Shown piece after piece: positions 1 to 8,940 of a DNA stretch of 23,989 bases (positions are counted from its first letter, which is position 1; each line of letters starts with the position of its first letter). Source of the DNA: a virus; IMG/VR virus record IMGVR_UViG_3300042987_003546, positions 1-23,989 of that record; one strand, 5' to 3'. The position numbers and the translations under genes are program-made. The notes below the pieces were generated by a model, which worked only from the letters and a program-made list of their open reading frames with translations, made no database searches and was not told where the DNA came from.

Positions 1-2
1 TA

Positions 3-3000
3 CGCGGATTCGAAAAACAGCAGTCGCCAAAGGATTTCTACGATCTGGTGGCGTCGAATGTGCCGTTCGGGGACTTCACAGTCAGCGACCCTGAATACAA
101 CAAGTTCAACGCCAACATCCACGATTACTTCTTCCTGAAGTCTGCCGATCTGGTCAAACCGGGCGGCATGGTCATGCACGTCACATCCACGGGAACGATG
201 GATAAGGTGGATGACAAGATTCGTCAGGAACTGGCGAAAACGTGTGATTTCGTGGCGGCGGTCCGTTTCCCAGAGGGAGCCCATCAGGAGAACGCCGGAA
301 CGCAGGTCGTGACCGACATGATTCTGTTGCGAAAGCGGCATCCGGGGGAACAGCCTGTCACGCTGGACTACACGCCACCGGAAGCGATGCCACCATGGTC
401 ATCGGGTGGTGAGACTCCGATCAGTAATGAGGAACACAATGCGCGGCTGAATAAAATCAGGAACGGTGAAGAGGTCGAACCGATTCCAGACAAAAAAGGC
501 TTCACCGGCATGACGACGGATTCACTCGGTCGTGTCTACCATTGGGTGGATGGCAAGCGAGTTCCGGCCCCTGACTGGTTGGGAACGAAGGAAGTACCAG
601 ACCCAGCGGGCGGCGAGCCGATTACCGTCAATGCGTACTTTGCGGACCATCCAGAACAGATCCTGGGTACGCTCGACCGTACCGGGACCATGTACGGCGG
701 CAAGCAAAAGAACGTCAGCAAGACCGATGACTACGACGAACGACTGCAGGCGGCGATTGATCGATTGCCAGCGGGCGTATTCACCACGGACGCGACCGAT
801 AAGCCTGGGGCATCGCCAGAACGACGGGAAGCCACGCATGGTGTGAAAAACGGCGGTTTCGTGATTCATGACGGGAAACTCTTCCGACGTTCGGGAGGGG
901 CGGAAATCGAACAGACCGTCAACGAGAAGGATTTCGCACGAATCGAGGGGCAACTAGGCATTCGTGACGCAATGCAAGCGGTGATCGATGCCGAACTCGC
1001 GGGAGAATCGCCGGACGAAGCACGCGCGAAGCTGAACAGCGTCTACGATGCGTACGTGAAGAAATACGGCCCGTTGTCGAATAAGGAAAACAAGAAAGTC
1101 ATCGCCAACGATCCAGACGCGGTACGGTTGCTGGCATTGGAGTCCTACAACGCTGCCACCAAGACCGTCACCAAAGCCGATATGTTTTCCAAGGCTACCG
1201 TACGGTCGGGCAAACAGGCGGACCATGCCAACGGGATCGAGGAAGGGGTTGGCGTGTGTCTGAACGAGACGGGCAGCATCGACCCTGTACGCATCGCCGA
1301 ACTCACCGGAAAGCCATTGATCGAGGTCGAGGGCGAGCTACGACACGGGGGCATGGCGTTCGAAGATCCAGCAACAGGCTGGCAACCAGCGTCCCTGTAC
1401 CTGTCGGGCAACGTACGGCAAAAGCTCGTATTGGCACGAGCGGCGGCAGCTGTCGATCCGAAGTATCAGCACAATGTTGACGCATTGGAAAACCATCAGC
1501 CAGAGGACATCGATTACCAGAATATCGACGTGCGACTTGGGGCCGGGTGGGTTCCATCCAGTGATATGCAGGCGTTTGTTACTCAGATCACGGGCACGCG
1601 CGACGGGCGAATCGCAGTCAATTACGTTCCGCAAACGGGCCAATGGATCGTCGAGGATACGCGGTCAGGAAACGGGCAAACCGCAGCCATGGAAGAGTTT
1701 GGCACGGAAGACGTTCCGTTCGCGGACCTGTTGCAACGCGTTCTCAATTCGAAGTCGCTGGTTGTGGAATACAACGCACTGACACCGGACGGAAACGACG
1801 TCAAGAAGATCGATCAGGACGCGACACGGGCGGCGGAAGACAAAGCCAAGCAGCTCAAGGCGAAGTTCCAGGAATGGATCTGGGAAGATGACGAACGCCG
1901 TGATCGGTTGGCACGGTTCTACAACGACAACTTCAACAACATCATCCCGGTCAAATACGACGGTAGCCATTTGCAATTCCCGGGCATGAATCCCGATTTC
2001 CAGATGCGTGACATCCAGAAGAATTTCGTCTGGCAGGTCATCACAACCGGGCGGGGTCTGGCGGCACACGAAGTGGGAACGGGCAAGACCGCCAGCATGA
2101 TCGCATCGGCAATGGAACTTCGCCGCTTGGGACTGGCCAAAAAGCCATGTATCGCCTGTATGAAGGCAAATATCGATCAGATCACGATGGAGGCCCAAAA
2201 GCTCTACCCGAACGCGAGAATCCTGTCCACGGCGGACAATTTCAGCGCCAAGCAGCGGAAGGAGACGATCTCCCGAATGTCCACGGGTGACTACGATCTC
2301 GTCATCATGACGCACGACCACATGAACATGCTGGGGATGCGTCCGCAGGTCGTGCAGGATTACATCCAGAGTCAACTGAACGAATTGCAGGTGGCCAAGA
2401 AAGCGGCATGGAAAGCGGACCCAGACAAGAACAATCGGATCGTTAAGGCACTGGAAAAAGCCCAGCAGAAACTGGAAACACGACTGGAAAAGGCGATCAA
2501 GGAAGCCGAAAAGGATGATGCGGTACACTTCGAGGAAACGGGCATCGATCAACTGTTCGTGGACGAAGCTCATGCCTACAAGAATCTGCCGGTCTACAGC
2601 ACGGGCGAGCGTGTGAAGGGCATCCCGCCAGCCAGTTCAGCATCAGACCGCGCCACGAACATGCTGATGCGGGCTCAATGGCTGATGAAGCACAACGGCG
2701 GGCGTGGTGTCGTCTTCGCCACGGGAACGCCTGTCTCAAACACGATGGTGGAACTGTACAACATCCAGCGGTATTTGCAGCCGGATGAGTTGAAGTCTCG
2801 CGGTCTGGACACGTTTGACGCCTGGGCGTCCGCGTTTGGCGACCGACAGACCGAAACCGAAGTCACCGCGACCGGCGATTACGATCAGGTCACACGGTTC
2901 AACAAGTTCGTCAATGTTCCCGAACTGATGAACATGGCCAGTCTGACAATGGACGTTGAGCGTGCGGACAGCATGAGGAAGCCGGACGGAAGCCCCGTCA

Positions 3001-5228
3001 TCATTCGACCGAAGCGGCATGACAGCATGGTTGTCACTCCGTTGAACGAGATGACCGAAAAGATGATGGCGGACCTGAAGGCACGCGCCATGGCGTGCAA
3101 GGGCAAGCGACCAGAGAAGGGAGCCGACAATATGGCCGTCATCTGTGCGGACGGGCGTAAGGGTTCGGTGGATATGCGAATGCTGTACGCGGACGCTCCC
3201 GACGATCCGAATTCCAAGTTGAATCAATGCGTCCAGAACGTCCTGAAGCTGCACAAGGAACGACCGGGCGTCACTCAGTGCATTTTCAGCAACGTCGGGG
3301 TGAATCCGTCAACCAAGACCGGATTCCACGTTTACGGCGACATCATTGAAAAGCTCGTGGCAGGCGGCATCCCACGGGAGAAAATCGCGGACTTCTCCAA
3401 ACTGGATGACGAAAAGCGTCACGATGCAGAAATGGGGATGCGCAATGGCGATATCCTGGTGGGGATTGGATCGACAGAACGTCTCGGAACAGGCGTCAAC
3501 GTCCAGCAGAAACTGGCAGCGTTGCATCACCTGGACGTGCCGTGGAAGCCGTCCGAGATCGAGCAGCGCGACGGGCGTGGATGGCGGCATGGCAATTTGA
3601 ATGATCCGACCAAGACCATGCCGAATCCGAAGTTTGACGCCAGCCGACCGGAAGGGCCGGGCAATAAAAAGGAAATCATCGATCCGAGTCAGCAGCAAGT
3701 GTCCATCTATCGATATGTATCGGAGGGGTCACTCGATCAATTCATGTGGCAGACAGTCGGGGCCAAGGCGGCATTCATCAACCAGACCGTCAACGCCAAG
3801 GATCGGAAAACTCGATCGATCAGCGACGATGACACCGAGACGCTGACGCCGGAGCAGTTCATGGCCGTGGCCAGCGGCAATCCGAACATCTTGAAAAAGA
3901 TCAACCTGCAATCCGACATCCGAGAATTGAAGGTCGGTCACGAGCAGCACCGTAAAGACCAGATCAAACTGAAGGACAAGATCAAGGAACACGAAGAGAC
4001 CGTGGTTCCGAAAACCGAAGGGATCGCAGCACGCCACGCGACAGACGCGGCACATTTCGCGAAACATGCGGACGACGAGTTTTCCATCAAGCTCGGGGAT
4101 ACGGTCCACACGAAGCGCAAGGACGCGGAAGAAGAGTTTGAAAAGAAACTCGCAGAGAGGACGTATGGATACTCGGGCGAAATGAAGGAACCGGTTGGCG
4201 AGTACAAAGGTTTCAAGGTTTACATGCCACAGGGCGGCAAGTACATGGAAATGCCCGATGGACAAATGGAACACGCACCAGTTGTGTTCGAAGGTCCAAG
4301 CGGGGCACTCTATCCGGCCCGTGGTTCATTGCGGTCCCTCGAAGCGGCCATTCGCGGACTTCCGAAGCATGCTGAAAAGAAAGCTCAACTGGCGGAACAG
4401 GCACGGCGTGACCTGGAAACGATGCGTGGACGCGTTGGCAAGGAATACCATCGCGCGGCCGAACTGGCGGCGAAACAGGCGGAACTGAAAGCTCTCGACG
4501 AAGAGTTGAAGGGAACTGAGACGGAATCGTTTGGGGCCGCACACGTCGCGGAACCAGAAGTGACCGGACCGAAGCGGACCAAGTTCAAGCCAGTCACTAC
4601 GAAGTGGATGTCCGATGCCGGGTCGCCAGATGAAATGACCGAATCCCTGCACCATGCCGGGGTGTATTCGAATCGGTCCGTTGCCATGAAAGTGCCGGAT
4701 GCACTCAAGAAAAACCTGTTGGAACGACATCCGTATCACGCCAAGGTGGCAGAGGCACAAACAGAACCGTCCGAACACGTCAAACGCGTCCAGAAACTGA
4801 TGGCAAGCCCGGCCCAAGAGCAGCCGATGGAGTTCGTGGCAGACCGCACAACACGGACCACGAAAGGATGGGGACGGCATCAGGAAACAATCGACAACAA
4901 TCACGCCATCTTCCAGGGGCCGGACGGAAAATACACAGCACTGGACGGCGAGTACGTCAGCACGTTCCAGCATTTGTACCCCAATGTGACGTTCCACGCT
5001 CCCGTTGATAACAAGCATCCTGTGATCGTCAAGAACGGGGCAGACACGATTGGCGTGTTGCCTCAGTTGGACATTCCGCAGGAAGACATGGTGAATCACG
5101 TACGCATCGTCAACGCCAAGCATGGCCCAGATGACGCTGATCGGTATTCGATGGCTCACGCTCCCGACCTGAATGAACGCATTGCAAGGGCAATCGCGCA
5201 GGCACTGTCAAAGAAAGGAACCTGTTGA
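3..5228 (+). CDS. DNA N6-adenine methyltransferase-SNF2 helicase (DarB-like), 5' end outside window
   Basis: The reading frame is open from base 3, so the gene starts upstream; the GTG at 48 lies inside the methyltransferase domain and is not a real start. 1741 codons are present. Seen in order: methyltransferase motif IV as NVPFG (57-71) followed by the IHDYFF segment; a family-typical linker (YFADHPEQILGTL at about 640); a superfamily 2/SNF2 helicase with Walker A GTGKT (2076-2090), DEAH box (2562-2573), an ATGTPVSN motif (about 2720-2745) and motif VI QRDGRGWRHG (3564-3593); a charged coiled coil (about 4360-4520); and a C-terminal extension of about 230 residues. This architecture is known from large phage and plasmid proteins, including P1 DarB, which is packaged in the head and protects injected DNA from restriction. 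Expected role: modify or protect DNA at entry. Family call is firm; virion packaging is inference. Confidence 0.88.
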   Translation, partial: RGFEKQQSPKDFYDLVASNVPFGDFTVSDPEYNKFNANIHDYFFLKSADLVKPGGMVMHVTSTGTMDKVDDKIRQELAKTCDFVAAVRFPEGAHQENAGTQVVTDMILLRKRHPGEQPVTLDYTPPEAMPPWSSGGETPISNEEHNARLNKIRNGEEVEPIPDKKGFTGMTTDSLGRVYHWVDGKRVPAPDWLGTKEVPDPAGGEPITVNAYFADHPEQILGTLDRTGTMYGGKQKNVSKTDDYDERLQAAIDRLPAGVFTTDATDKPGASPERREATHGVKNGGFVIHDGKLFRRSGGAEIEQTVNEKDFARIEGQLGIRDAMQAVIDAELAGESPDEARAKLNSVYDAYVKKYGPLSNKENKKVIANDPDAVRLLALESYNAATKTVTKADMFSKATVRSGKQADHANGIEEGVGVCLNETGSIDPVRIAELTGKPLIEVEGELRHGGMAFEDPATGWQPASLYLSGNVRQKLVLARAAAAVDPKYQHNVDALENHQPEDIDYQNIDVRLGAGWVPSSDMQAFVTQITGTRDGRIAVNYVPQTGQWIVEDTRSGNGQTAAMEEFGTEDVPFADLLQRVLNSKSLVVEYNALTPDGNDVKKIDQDATRAAEDKAKQLKAKFQEWIWEDDERRDRLARFYNDNFNNIIPVKYDGSHLQFPGMNPDFQMRDIQKNFVWQVITTGRGLAAHEVGTGKTASMIASAMELRRLGLAKKPCIACMKANIDQITMEAQKLYPNARILSTADNFSAKQRKETISRMSTGDYDLVIMTHDHMNMLGMRPQVVQDYIQSQLNELQVAKKAAWKADPDKNNRIVKALEKAQQKLETRLEKAIKEAEKDDAVHFEETGIDQLFVDEAHAYKNLPVYSTGERVKGIPPASSASDRATNMLMRAQWLMKHNGGRGVVFATGTPVSNTMVELYNIQRYLQPDELKSRGLDTFDAWASAFGDRQTETEVTATGDYDQVTRFNKFVNVPELMNMASLTMDVERADSMRKPDGSPVIIRPKRHDSMVVTPLNEMTEKMMADLKARAMACKGKRPEKGADNMAVICADGRKGSVDMRMLYADAPDDPNSKLNQCVQNVLKLHKERPGVTQCIFSNVGVNPSTKTGFHVYGDIIEKLVAGGIPREKIADFSKLDDEKRHDAEMGMRNGDILVGIGSTERLGTGVNVQQKLAALHHLDVPWKPSEIEQRDGRGWRHGNLNDPTKTMPNPKFDASRPEGPGNKKEIIDPSQQQVSIYRYVSEGSLDQFMWQTVGAKAAFINQTVNAKDRKTRSISDDDTETLTPEQFMAVASGNPNILKKINLQSDIRELKVGHEQHRKDQIKLKDKIKEHEETVVPKTEGIAARHATDAAHFAKHADDEFSIKLGDTVHTKRKDAEEEFEKKLAERTYGYSGEMKEPVGEYKGFKVYMPQGGKYMEMPDGQMEHAPVVFEGPSGALYPARGSLRSLEAAIRGLPKHAEKKAQLAEQARRDLETMRGRVGKEYHRAAELAAKQAELKALDEELKGTETESFGAAHVAEPEVTGPKRTKFKPVTTKWMSDAGSPDEMTESLHHAGVYSNRSVAMKVPDALKKNLLERHPYHAKVAEAQTEPSEHVKRVQKLMASPAQEQPMEFVADRTTRTTKGWGRHQETIDNNHAIFQGPDGKYTALDGEYVSTFQHLYPNVTFHAPVDNKHPVIVKNGADTIGVLPQLDIPQEDMVNHVRIVNAKHGPDDADRYSMAHAPDLNERIARAIAQALSKKGTC

Positions 5229-5229
5229 A

Positions 5230-6789
5230 ATGAATCTCCTGAAAGTCGCGGCACTGGTGGCCGCTGGAGTGTCGCGATATGCCAATCCCGTCCCACGGTC
5301 CCGATACGGGGCCGGATTCGACGAATCCAAGCATCCACGCGGGAACAAAAACAACCCTGGGCAGTTTGCCAAGAAGGGCGAAGCATCGGGCAAGGCGAGC
5401 GAAGCGACCAAATCGGCCCCGCACAGCGCCGGAACGCATGCTGCGGCAACGCACGCGAATAACTACGCGCAGCAAGGGGATTCGGAACAAGCGGCCAAGT
5501 TCCACGATCAGGCGGCAAAAGCCCATCAGCAACTGGCCGAACAGAATCCACAGCATGCGGCGGCACACAATGCAGCGGCAAAGGCTCACACGGACGCGGC
5601 GGCATTGCATCGACAGCCAGTGGAACAACTCGTGGAAGAACAGCAAAAGGAAGATACGACGTCCCCACCACCGGGCGGCTACAACCCGGACCCTGCACAG
5701 GGCAAGGCGGCACGCGTCGGGGTGCCTGGGGATGTAGTCCCTCCCCCACCGAAAAAGATTCCACGCTTGAACAATCTGACACCGGAAGAACGAGCCGTCG
5801 AAAGCAAGTTCGCGGAAATGTTTGAGAAGGATCCTGACGGACTGGCAGACCAATTCATTGCAGGGATGGCGAACCGTAGCATCGGTGACGGGCCGAACAT
5901 TTTCGCCACGGACGAATCGAAAATGTTGTTCCCCGAATGGAAGGGAACCAAGGTTCCAGTGATGGAAAACGGCCAGCCGAAGATTGGCAAGGATGGCAAG
6001 CCCGAAATGGAACTCAGCCCAGAAACCAAGGCGTTTCGGTCGAAGTACAACACGGCGATGCACCAGACGGCCAACGCTATCGCCAAGCGGGCGTTCCTAC
6101 GCTACCTGGATACCGAAGTGGCGAAGTCACCGAATAAGAGCATTCTCGTGACGGCGGGCGGCGTTGCAGCCGGTAAGGGATATGCGATTGATAACGTCAA
6201 CGACGTGAAATCGATCTCCAACAAGGCGTCCGCGACCTGGGATTCGGCTGGGGAGCAGAACTCGACCGAATTGGGATGGTTGGCGTCCGAGTGCAAGAAA
6301 CGCGGCATCAAGATGACTGCCGTGTTCGTGCATTCGAACCCCACGGAGACATGGGAGAATCCAGACCGGGGCGTGATCGAGCGAGCCGGGAAAAAGGGCC
6401 GCATGGTCGATGCAAGGCCGTTTGCCGATTCGTACACGCATGGGGCTCGAAACTTCCACAATTTCCAGCAAGCCCATCAGCACGACGATTCGATTCAAAC
6501 GATGGTTCTCGACAACACTCGGCCACCGATTCCAGACCTGGATGAGAACGGCGTTCAAAAGCTCGATAAGAAGGGCAAGCCAGCGATGAAGGCGGATATT
6601 CAGTATCTGCCACAAATCCCGCAGGAAATGCTGTCGATGAGTCCAGAACACCTGTACGCACGTTGTATGGATGCTCTGGCGAAAGCACCGGCCCCGGAAG
6701 CGGTGAAGGAAGGCGGCAGCGCGGGGGCACGCATCTGGGGGCCACCGCAAGGGGCGGCACAAAAACCCGGACAAAATCCCGGAAAATGA
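5230..6789 (+). CDS. Putative virion-associated protein with zeta-toxin-like P-loop domain
   Basis: Start chosen at ATG 5230, one base after the preceding stop, with AAGGAA upstream; an in-frame ATG at 5173 lies inside the previous gene and lacks support. 519 aa. Residues 1-50 contain SRYANP, a second Arg-Tyr pair and HPRG...NNPGQFAKKG, a basic motif seen in many phage head proteins. Residues 50-140 are an Ala/His/Gln-rich helical stretch with repeated A-x2-H spacing. Residues about 280-480 resemble the zeta toxin/AAA kinase fold: a beta strand and P-loop GGVAAGKG (310-317), then an Arg-rich ERAGKKGR segment before a conserved DARPF. The P-loop has Gly where Ser or Thr normally follows Lys, so kinase activity is uncertain. 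Its position after the methyltransferase-helicase suggests co-packaging or co-delivery (inference). Not firmly assignable to one enzyme. Confidence 0.65.
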   Translation: MNLLKVAALVAAGVSRYANPVPRSRYGAGFDESKHPRGNKNNPGQFAKKGEASGKASEATKSAPHSAGTHAAATHANNYAQQGDSEQAAKFHDQAAKAHQQLAEQNPQHAAAHNAAAKAHTDAAALHRQPVEQLVEEQQKEDTTSPPPGGYNPDPAQGKAARVGVPGDVVPPPPKKIPRLNNLTPEERAVESKFAEMFEKDPDGLADQFIAGMANRSIGDGPNIFATDESKMLFPEWKGTKVPVMENGQPKIGKDGKPEMELSPETKAFRSKYNTAMHQTANAIAKRAFLRYLDTEVAKSPNKSILVTAGGVAAGKGYAIDNVNDVKSISNKASATWDSAGEQNSTELGWLASECKKRGIKMTAVFVHSNPTETWENPDRGVIERAGKKGRMVDARPFADSYTHGARNFHNFQQAHQHDDSIQTMVLDNTRPPIPDLDENGVQKLDKKGKPAMKADIQYLPQIPQEMLSMSPEHLYARCMDALAKAPAPEAVKEGGSAGARIWGPPQGAAQKPGQNPGK

Positions 6790-6870
6790 CAAAATTCCAT
6801 TAGCCGAATGACGCTGATTGTCGTATTAGATTATGAGACGGCCACCAATCCCTTCAGTAACGAGAGAATC

Positions 6871-7080
6871 ATGAATAACACGCAGCAAACGCCATTCGTC
6901 CCAAAGTGGAAGTTCCCCGAAGCACAAGCATTGGGTGAAGCGTGCTTGGGTAACCTGACCGAGAATATGACGGACCCCGATGCACTCGAAGCAAAACGCG
7001 ATGCACGGGATCTTGCGAATGCAGTACCGGCAGAAGCGAAGCCAGCAGCGCCAGCCGTAGCGGGAACGCCGAACCCATGA
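6871..7080 (+). CDS. Hypothetical protein, 69 aa
   Basis: Start chosen at ATG 6871 with a weak purine-rich GAGAGA six to ten bases upstream; a longer in-frame version from 6808 has no better site. The protein begins with a polar segment, has an acidic middle (NMTDPDALEAKRDARDL) and ends in an Ala/Pro-rich tail. No family recognised. It is the last plus-strand gene before the terminator at 7139, so it is probably the distal cistron of the methyltransferase/zeta-like unit. Confidence 0.55.
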   Translation: MNNTQQTPFVPKWKFPEAQALGEACLGNLTENMTDPDALEAKRDARDLANAVPAEAKPAAPAVAGTPNP

Positions 7081-7138
7081 AAGATGGCGAGCATTGCGGA
7101 GAGGTATGACACCATCACGCAGCACACACTTCGCCAGA

Positions 7139-7165
7139 AAGCCCCGGACTAAACCGGGGCTTTTT
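7139..7165. terminator. Bidirectional intrinsic terminator between convergent units
   Basis: Perfect 9-bp stem AAGCCCCGG / CCGGGGCTT (7139-7147 with 7154-7162) around a six-base loop. The plus strand continues into five T residues; the minus strand has a shorter T3 tail. It lies between the plus-strand gene ending at 7080 and the minus-strand gene ending at 7175, exactly where a shared terminator is expected. Confidence 0.88.
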
Positions 7166-7174
7166 CGTTGAGTG

Positions 7175-7579
7175 TCAGTCGCCTTCACCGTTCAGAATCT
7201 GGTCAGCAGCAAGCCGCAATTCTTGAACATCACGGTCTGTGTGAGAAATGTCAACATGCACACCAGCCTTTGCGTGCCAATAGTTGACGGTTTCAATCGC
7301 GTGGCGAATACAGGCAAACCGCAAGTCGCGATAGTATTTGCCCCATTGATCGAACGGCATTCCATCGATTGTGACGGAGATTGATTCCCCGCGAATGATC
7401 GACCGCGCCTGAGAGATTGCACGCAACAATTTCAGATAGGCAGTATTAGCGGCGCTCAAGCCTTGCACAGTCAACTTGTGTGTCGCTCGCGATTTATACG
7501 CCAAGTCCTGCATCGCACAGTCGGCTTGATGGTCCCTAATTCGTTGATTGTCCAATGCAACGGCCAATGATTTCTTCAT
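7175..7579 (-). CDS. Hypothetical protein, 134 aa, last gene of the minus-strand island
   Basis: Starts at ATG 7579, overlapping the stop of the upstream gene as ATGA (7576-7579), so translation is probably coupled. Predicted mostly helical, with charged N- and C-terminal segments (KSLAVALDNQRIRDHQ; DRDVQELRLAADQI) and a central GMPFDQWGKYYRDLRF segment. No signal peptide or membrane segment. Family not recognised. Its stop lies just before the shared terminator at 7139. Confidence 0.68.
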   Translation of the reverse strand: MKKSLAVALDNQRIRDHQADCAMQDLAYKSRATHKLTVQGLSAANTAYLKLLRAISQARSIIRGESISVTIDGMPFDQWGKYYRDLRFACIRHAIETVNYWHAKAGVHVDISHTDRDVQELRLAADQILNGEGD

Positions 7580-7842
7580 GACGACACTTCCTCAATCCAA
7601 GCCTTCACGGCTTCCTGATGTTCAACGGAGGGCCGGTCAACACGATCCAGCCAACGACGTACGGTGTGCGGCGACACGTCCAGATGCTGTGCCAACGCGG
7701 TCTGGCTGATGACACCACGTTTCCAGTGGTTATCGATCAGCTTTTGCAGCCGGAGCAGCGTCCGAGACCATTGGCCGGAATCAGGGTTGCGACGCTTCCC
7801 TTTGGGCCAGTGGCCACGCTCAACTTTGGGCTTTCGTTTCAT
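7576..7842 (-). CDS. Small helix-turn-helix DNA-binding protein
   Basis: 88 aa from ATG 7842, which overlaps the upstream stop as ATGA; an upstream in-frame start at 7932 would overlap the preceding gene by about 90 bases and is less likely. The N-terminus is strongly basic (KRKPKVERGHWPKGKRR). Residues about 48-75 form a helix-turn-helix with a recognition helix of the type ALAQHLDVSPHTVRRWL, followed by VDRPS. This fits a Cro/CI or MerR-like small regulator binding phage operators. Operator-like sites lie at 8941-8957 and 9363-9398 in the same unit, but which site it binds is inference. Confidence 0.72.
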   Translation of the reverse strand: MKRKPKVERGHWPKGKRRNPDSGQWSRTLLRLQKLIDNHWKRGVISQTALAQHLDVSPHTVRRWLDRVDRPSVEHQEAVKAWIEEVSS

Positions 7843-8003
7843 TCCATCTTCGCTTTCGCATGCCGGTACGCGATGGCCAAGAATGCTTTCGTCACCGCGA
7901 AGTAGAAGGTTCGCCAATCCTCGGCGGACCATTCAACGGAGCCAGCGACGCGCCAAACCATGTCGGCAGTCTTGGGGTCAATATCTTCAATGGGCTTCGG
8001 CAT
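7839..8003 (-). CDS. Hypothetical small protein, 54 aa
   Basis: Start chosen at ATG 8003 because GAGGTG lies about five bases upstream on the minus strand and only 17 bases overlap the preceding gene; the longer form from 8117 would overlap by 130 bases and lacks such a site. The protein has a short acidic N-terminus (PKPIEDIDPKTAD) and an aromatic middle (VEWSAEDWRTFYFAVTKAF). Family not recognised. It overlaps the HTH gene by ATGA. Confidence 0.6.
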   Translation of the reverse strand: MPKPIEDIDPKTADMVWRVAGSVEWSAEDWRTFYFAVTKAFLAIAYRHAKAKME

Positions 8004-8421
8004 CGGGCACCTCACTGAACGCAAACATCTTGAGTTGGTCTTTGAACAGGTTTGCTTTGGCAAACTCAACGGCGTTTTCAGTCGAGGGCATGATTCCGAT
8101 GCAATTCGCGAACGCATTCACAATTGTCAGTGGGTTGTTCAGGTAAAACGACACGCCAACCAGCTTCTGCGTCTTATAGGGATTGCGGTATTCCCGACTG
8201 GTCGTGTAATCGCCGTTTCCACGGTCTTTCGTCGGGGCTCGCATAAATCGCGTTGTCTGATCTGCGAGCCCAAGGAACATGAGCGGTTCGGTGCGAAGCG
8301 TCCACGGGGTCACATTGTCATCAAAAAACACCGCAACGAACCCGTCGGACGGAAGAAGTTGACGGATTCGATAGGTGTCGATTTCCCAATATGTGTAGCC
8401 ATCGTCTGCGTCTTCACTCAT
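7987..8421 (-). CDS. Hypothetical protein, 144 aa
   Basis: Starts at ATG 8421, overlapping the upstream gene by eight bases. An acidic N-terminus (MSEDADDGYTYWEID) is followed by several predicted strands (FVAVFFDDN; LMFLGLAD) and a mixed C-terminal half. Soluble, no signal peptide, no enzyme motif I can name. Unusually rich in aromatic residues for its size. Context (a phage island of short coupled orphans with its own promoter) makes a host-interaction or anti-defence role possible, but nothing in the sequence proves it. Confidence 0.68.
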   Translation of the reverse strand: MSEDADDGYTYWEIDTYRIRQLLPSDGFVAVFFDDNVTPWTLRTEPLMFLGLADQTTRFMRAPTKDRGNGDYTTSREYRNPYKTQKLVGVSFYLNNPLTIVNAFANCIGIMPSTENAVEFAKANLFKDQLKMFAFSEVPDAEAH

Positions 8422-8572
8422 AGGTCACCCCAGCGACAGCACGGCATTGGATGTTGATGTACTGCACGAGATCCCGCACGCATTCCGGGTTGGATGCGTC
8501 AAACTCGGGATCGTCGATGATGCTCACCAAAGTTACCAGCGTGCCGATTGCGTCAGTCGTGTCGATAGCCAT
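8414..8572 (-). CDS. Hypothetical protein, 52 aa, with duplicated leader
   Basis: Two adjacent ATGs exist (8575 and 8572). The one at 8572 is aligned with the start of the 8644-8856 gene in a shared 37-base leader and keeps the same eight-base spacing from AAGGGG, so it is preferred. A longer GTG start at 8647 would read through the hairpin at 8594-8616. The protein is acidic (IIDDPEFDASNPE) with a hydrophobic N-terminal third. Family not recognised. Confidence 0.6.
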   Translation of the reverse strand: MAIDTTDAIGTLVTLVSIIDDPEFDASNPECVRDLVQYINIQCRAVAGVTYE

Positions 8573-8606
8573 CATCGTATCCCCTTGAAAGTTGCCAGCC
8601 GTGGTT
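8570..8606 (-). repeat. Duplicated translation leader, copy 1
   Basis: 37 bases identical to 8854-8890 except one base next to the start codon. It covers the start codon, the AAGGGG ribosome site and about 20 bases further upstream, and precedes the 52-aa gene. Confidence 0.9.
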
Positions 8607-8616
8607 AGCGGCTGGC
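8594..8616 (-). other. Hairpin between two island genes
   Basis: Perfect 8-bp stem GCCAGCCG / CGGCTGGC with a seven-base loop, after the stop of the 70-aa gene and overlapping the far end of leader copy 1. There is no T run on the minus strand, so it is a weak terminator at best; it may limit read-through or mRNA decay. The second leader copy does not have the inverted partner. Confidence 0.6.
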
Positions 8617-8643
8617 GTTGGTAAAAACCCGAGGCCTTTCGTG

Positions 8644-8856
8644 TCACAGTGGAAAGCGAGCTTTCGCAAACTTCATATCAGCCTCAGAAACGGTATCGTC
8701 AAGACCATCGCTTGACAGAGTATCCTGAATGAATGACTTCAAGTTTGCGAAGGCCTGCTCACCAGTCATCGCCTTGTCAACAAAAACGGTGTCAACGGCG
8801 TTTGAAATGCCTCGCTCAATTGCGTCCTGTCGCTGCTGACGTGTTCCTCGTTTCAT
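8644..8856 (-). CDS. Hypothetical protein, 70 aa
   Basis: Starts at ATG 8856 with AAGGGG eight bases upstream inside leader copy 2. Basic N-terminus (MKRGTRQQRQ), acidic middle (SSDGLDDTVSEADMKFAK), predicted helical. Family not recognised. Its leader is shared with the next gene downstream, although the two proteins themselves are not alike. Confidence 0.62.
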   Translation of the reverse strand: MKRGTRQQRQDAIERGISNAVDTVFVDKAMTGEQAFANLKSFIQDTLSSDGLDDTVSEADMKFAKARFPL

Positions 8857-8890
8857 CGTCGTATCCCCTTGAAAGTTGCCAGCCGTGGTT
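8854..8890 (-). repeat. Duplicated translation leader, copy 2
   Basis: Matches 8570-8606 at 36 of 37 bases. Precedes and includes the start codon of the 70-aa gene. Confidence 0.9.
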
Positions 8891-8940
8891 GATTACGAAT
8901 CTAAACTCAATACACGAAATCGTTTTGCTGCGTTTTCGAT

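Noticed and set aside
1665-2573. 302-aa minus-strand ORF inside the helicase gene
   Set aside because: Shadow of the plus-strand helicase, which carries conserved motifs in this exact stretch; the shadow protein is Leu/Arg/His-rich without recognisable motifs.
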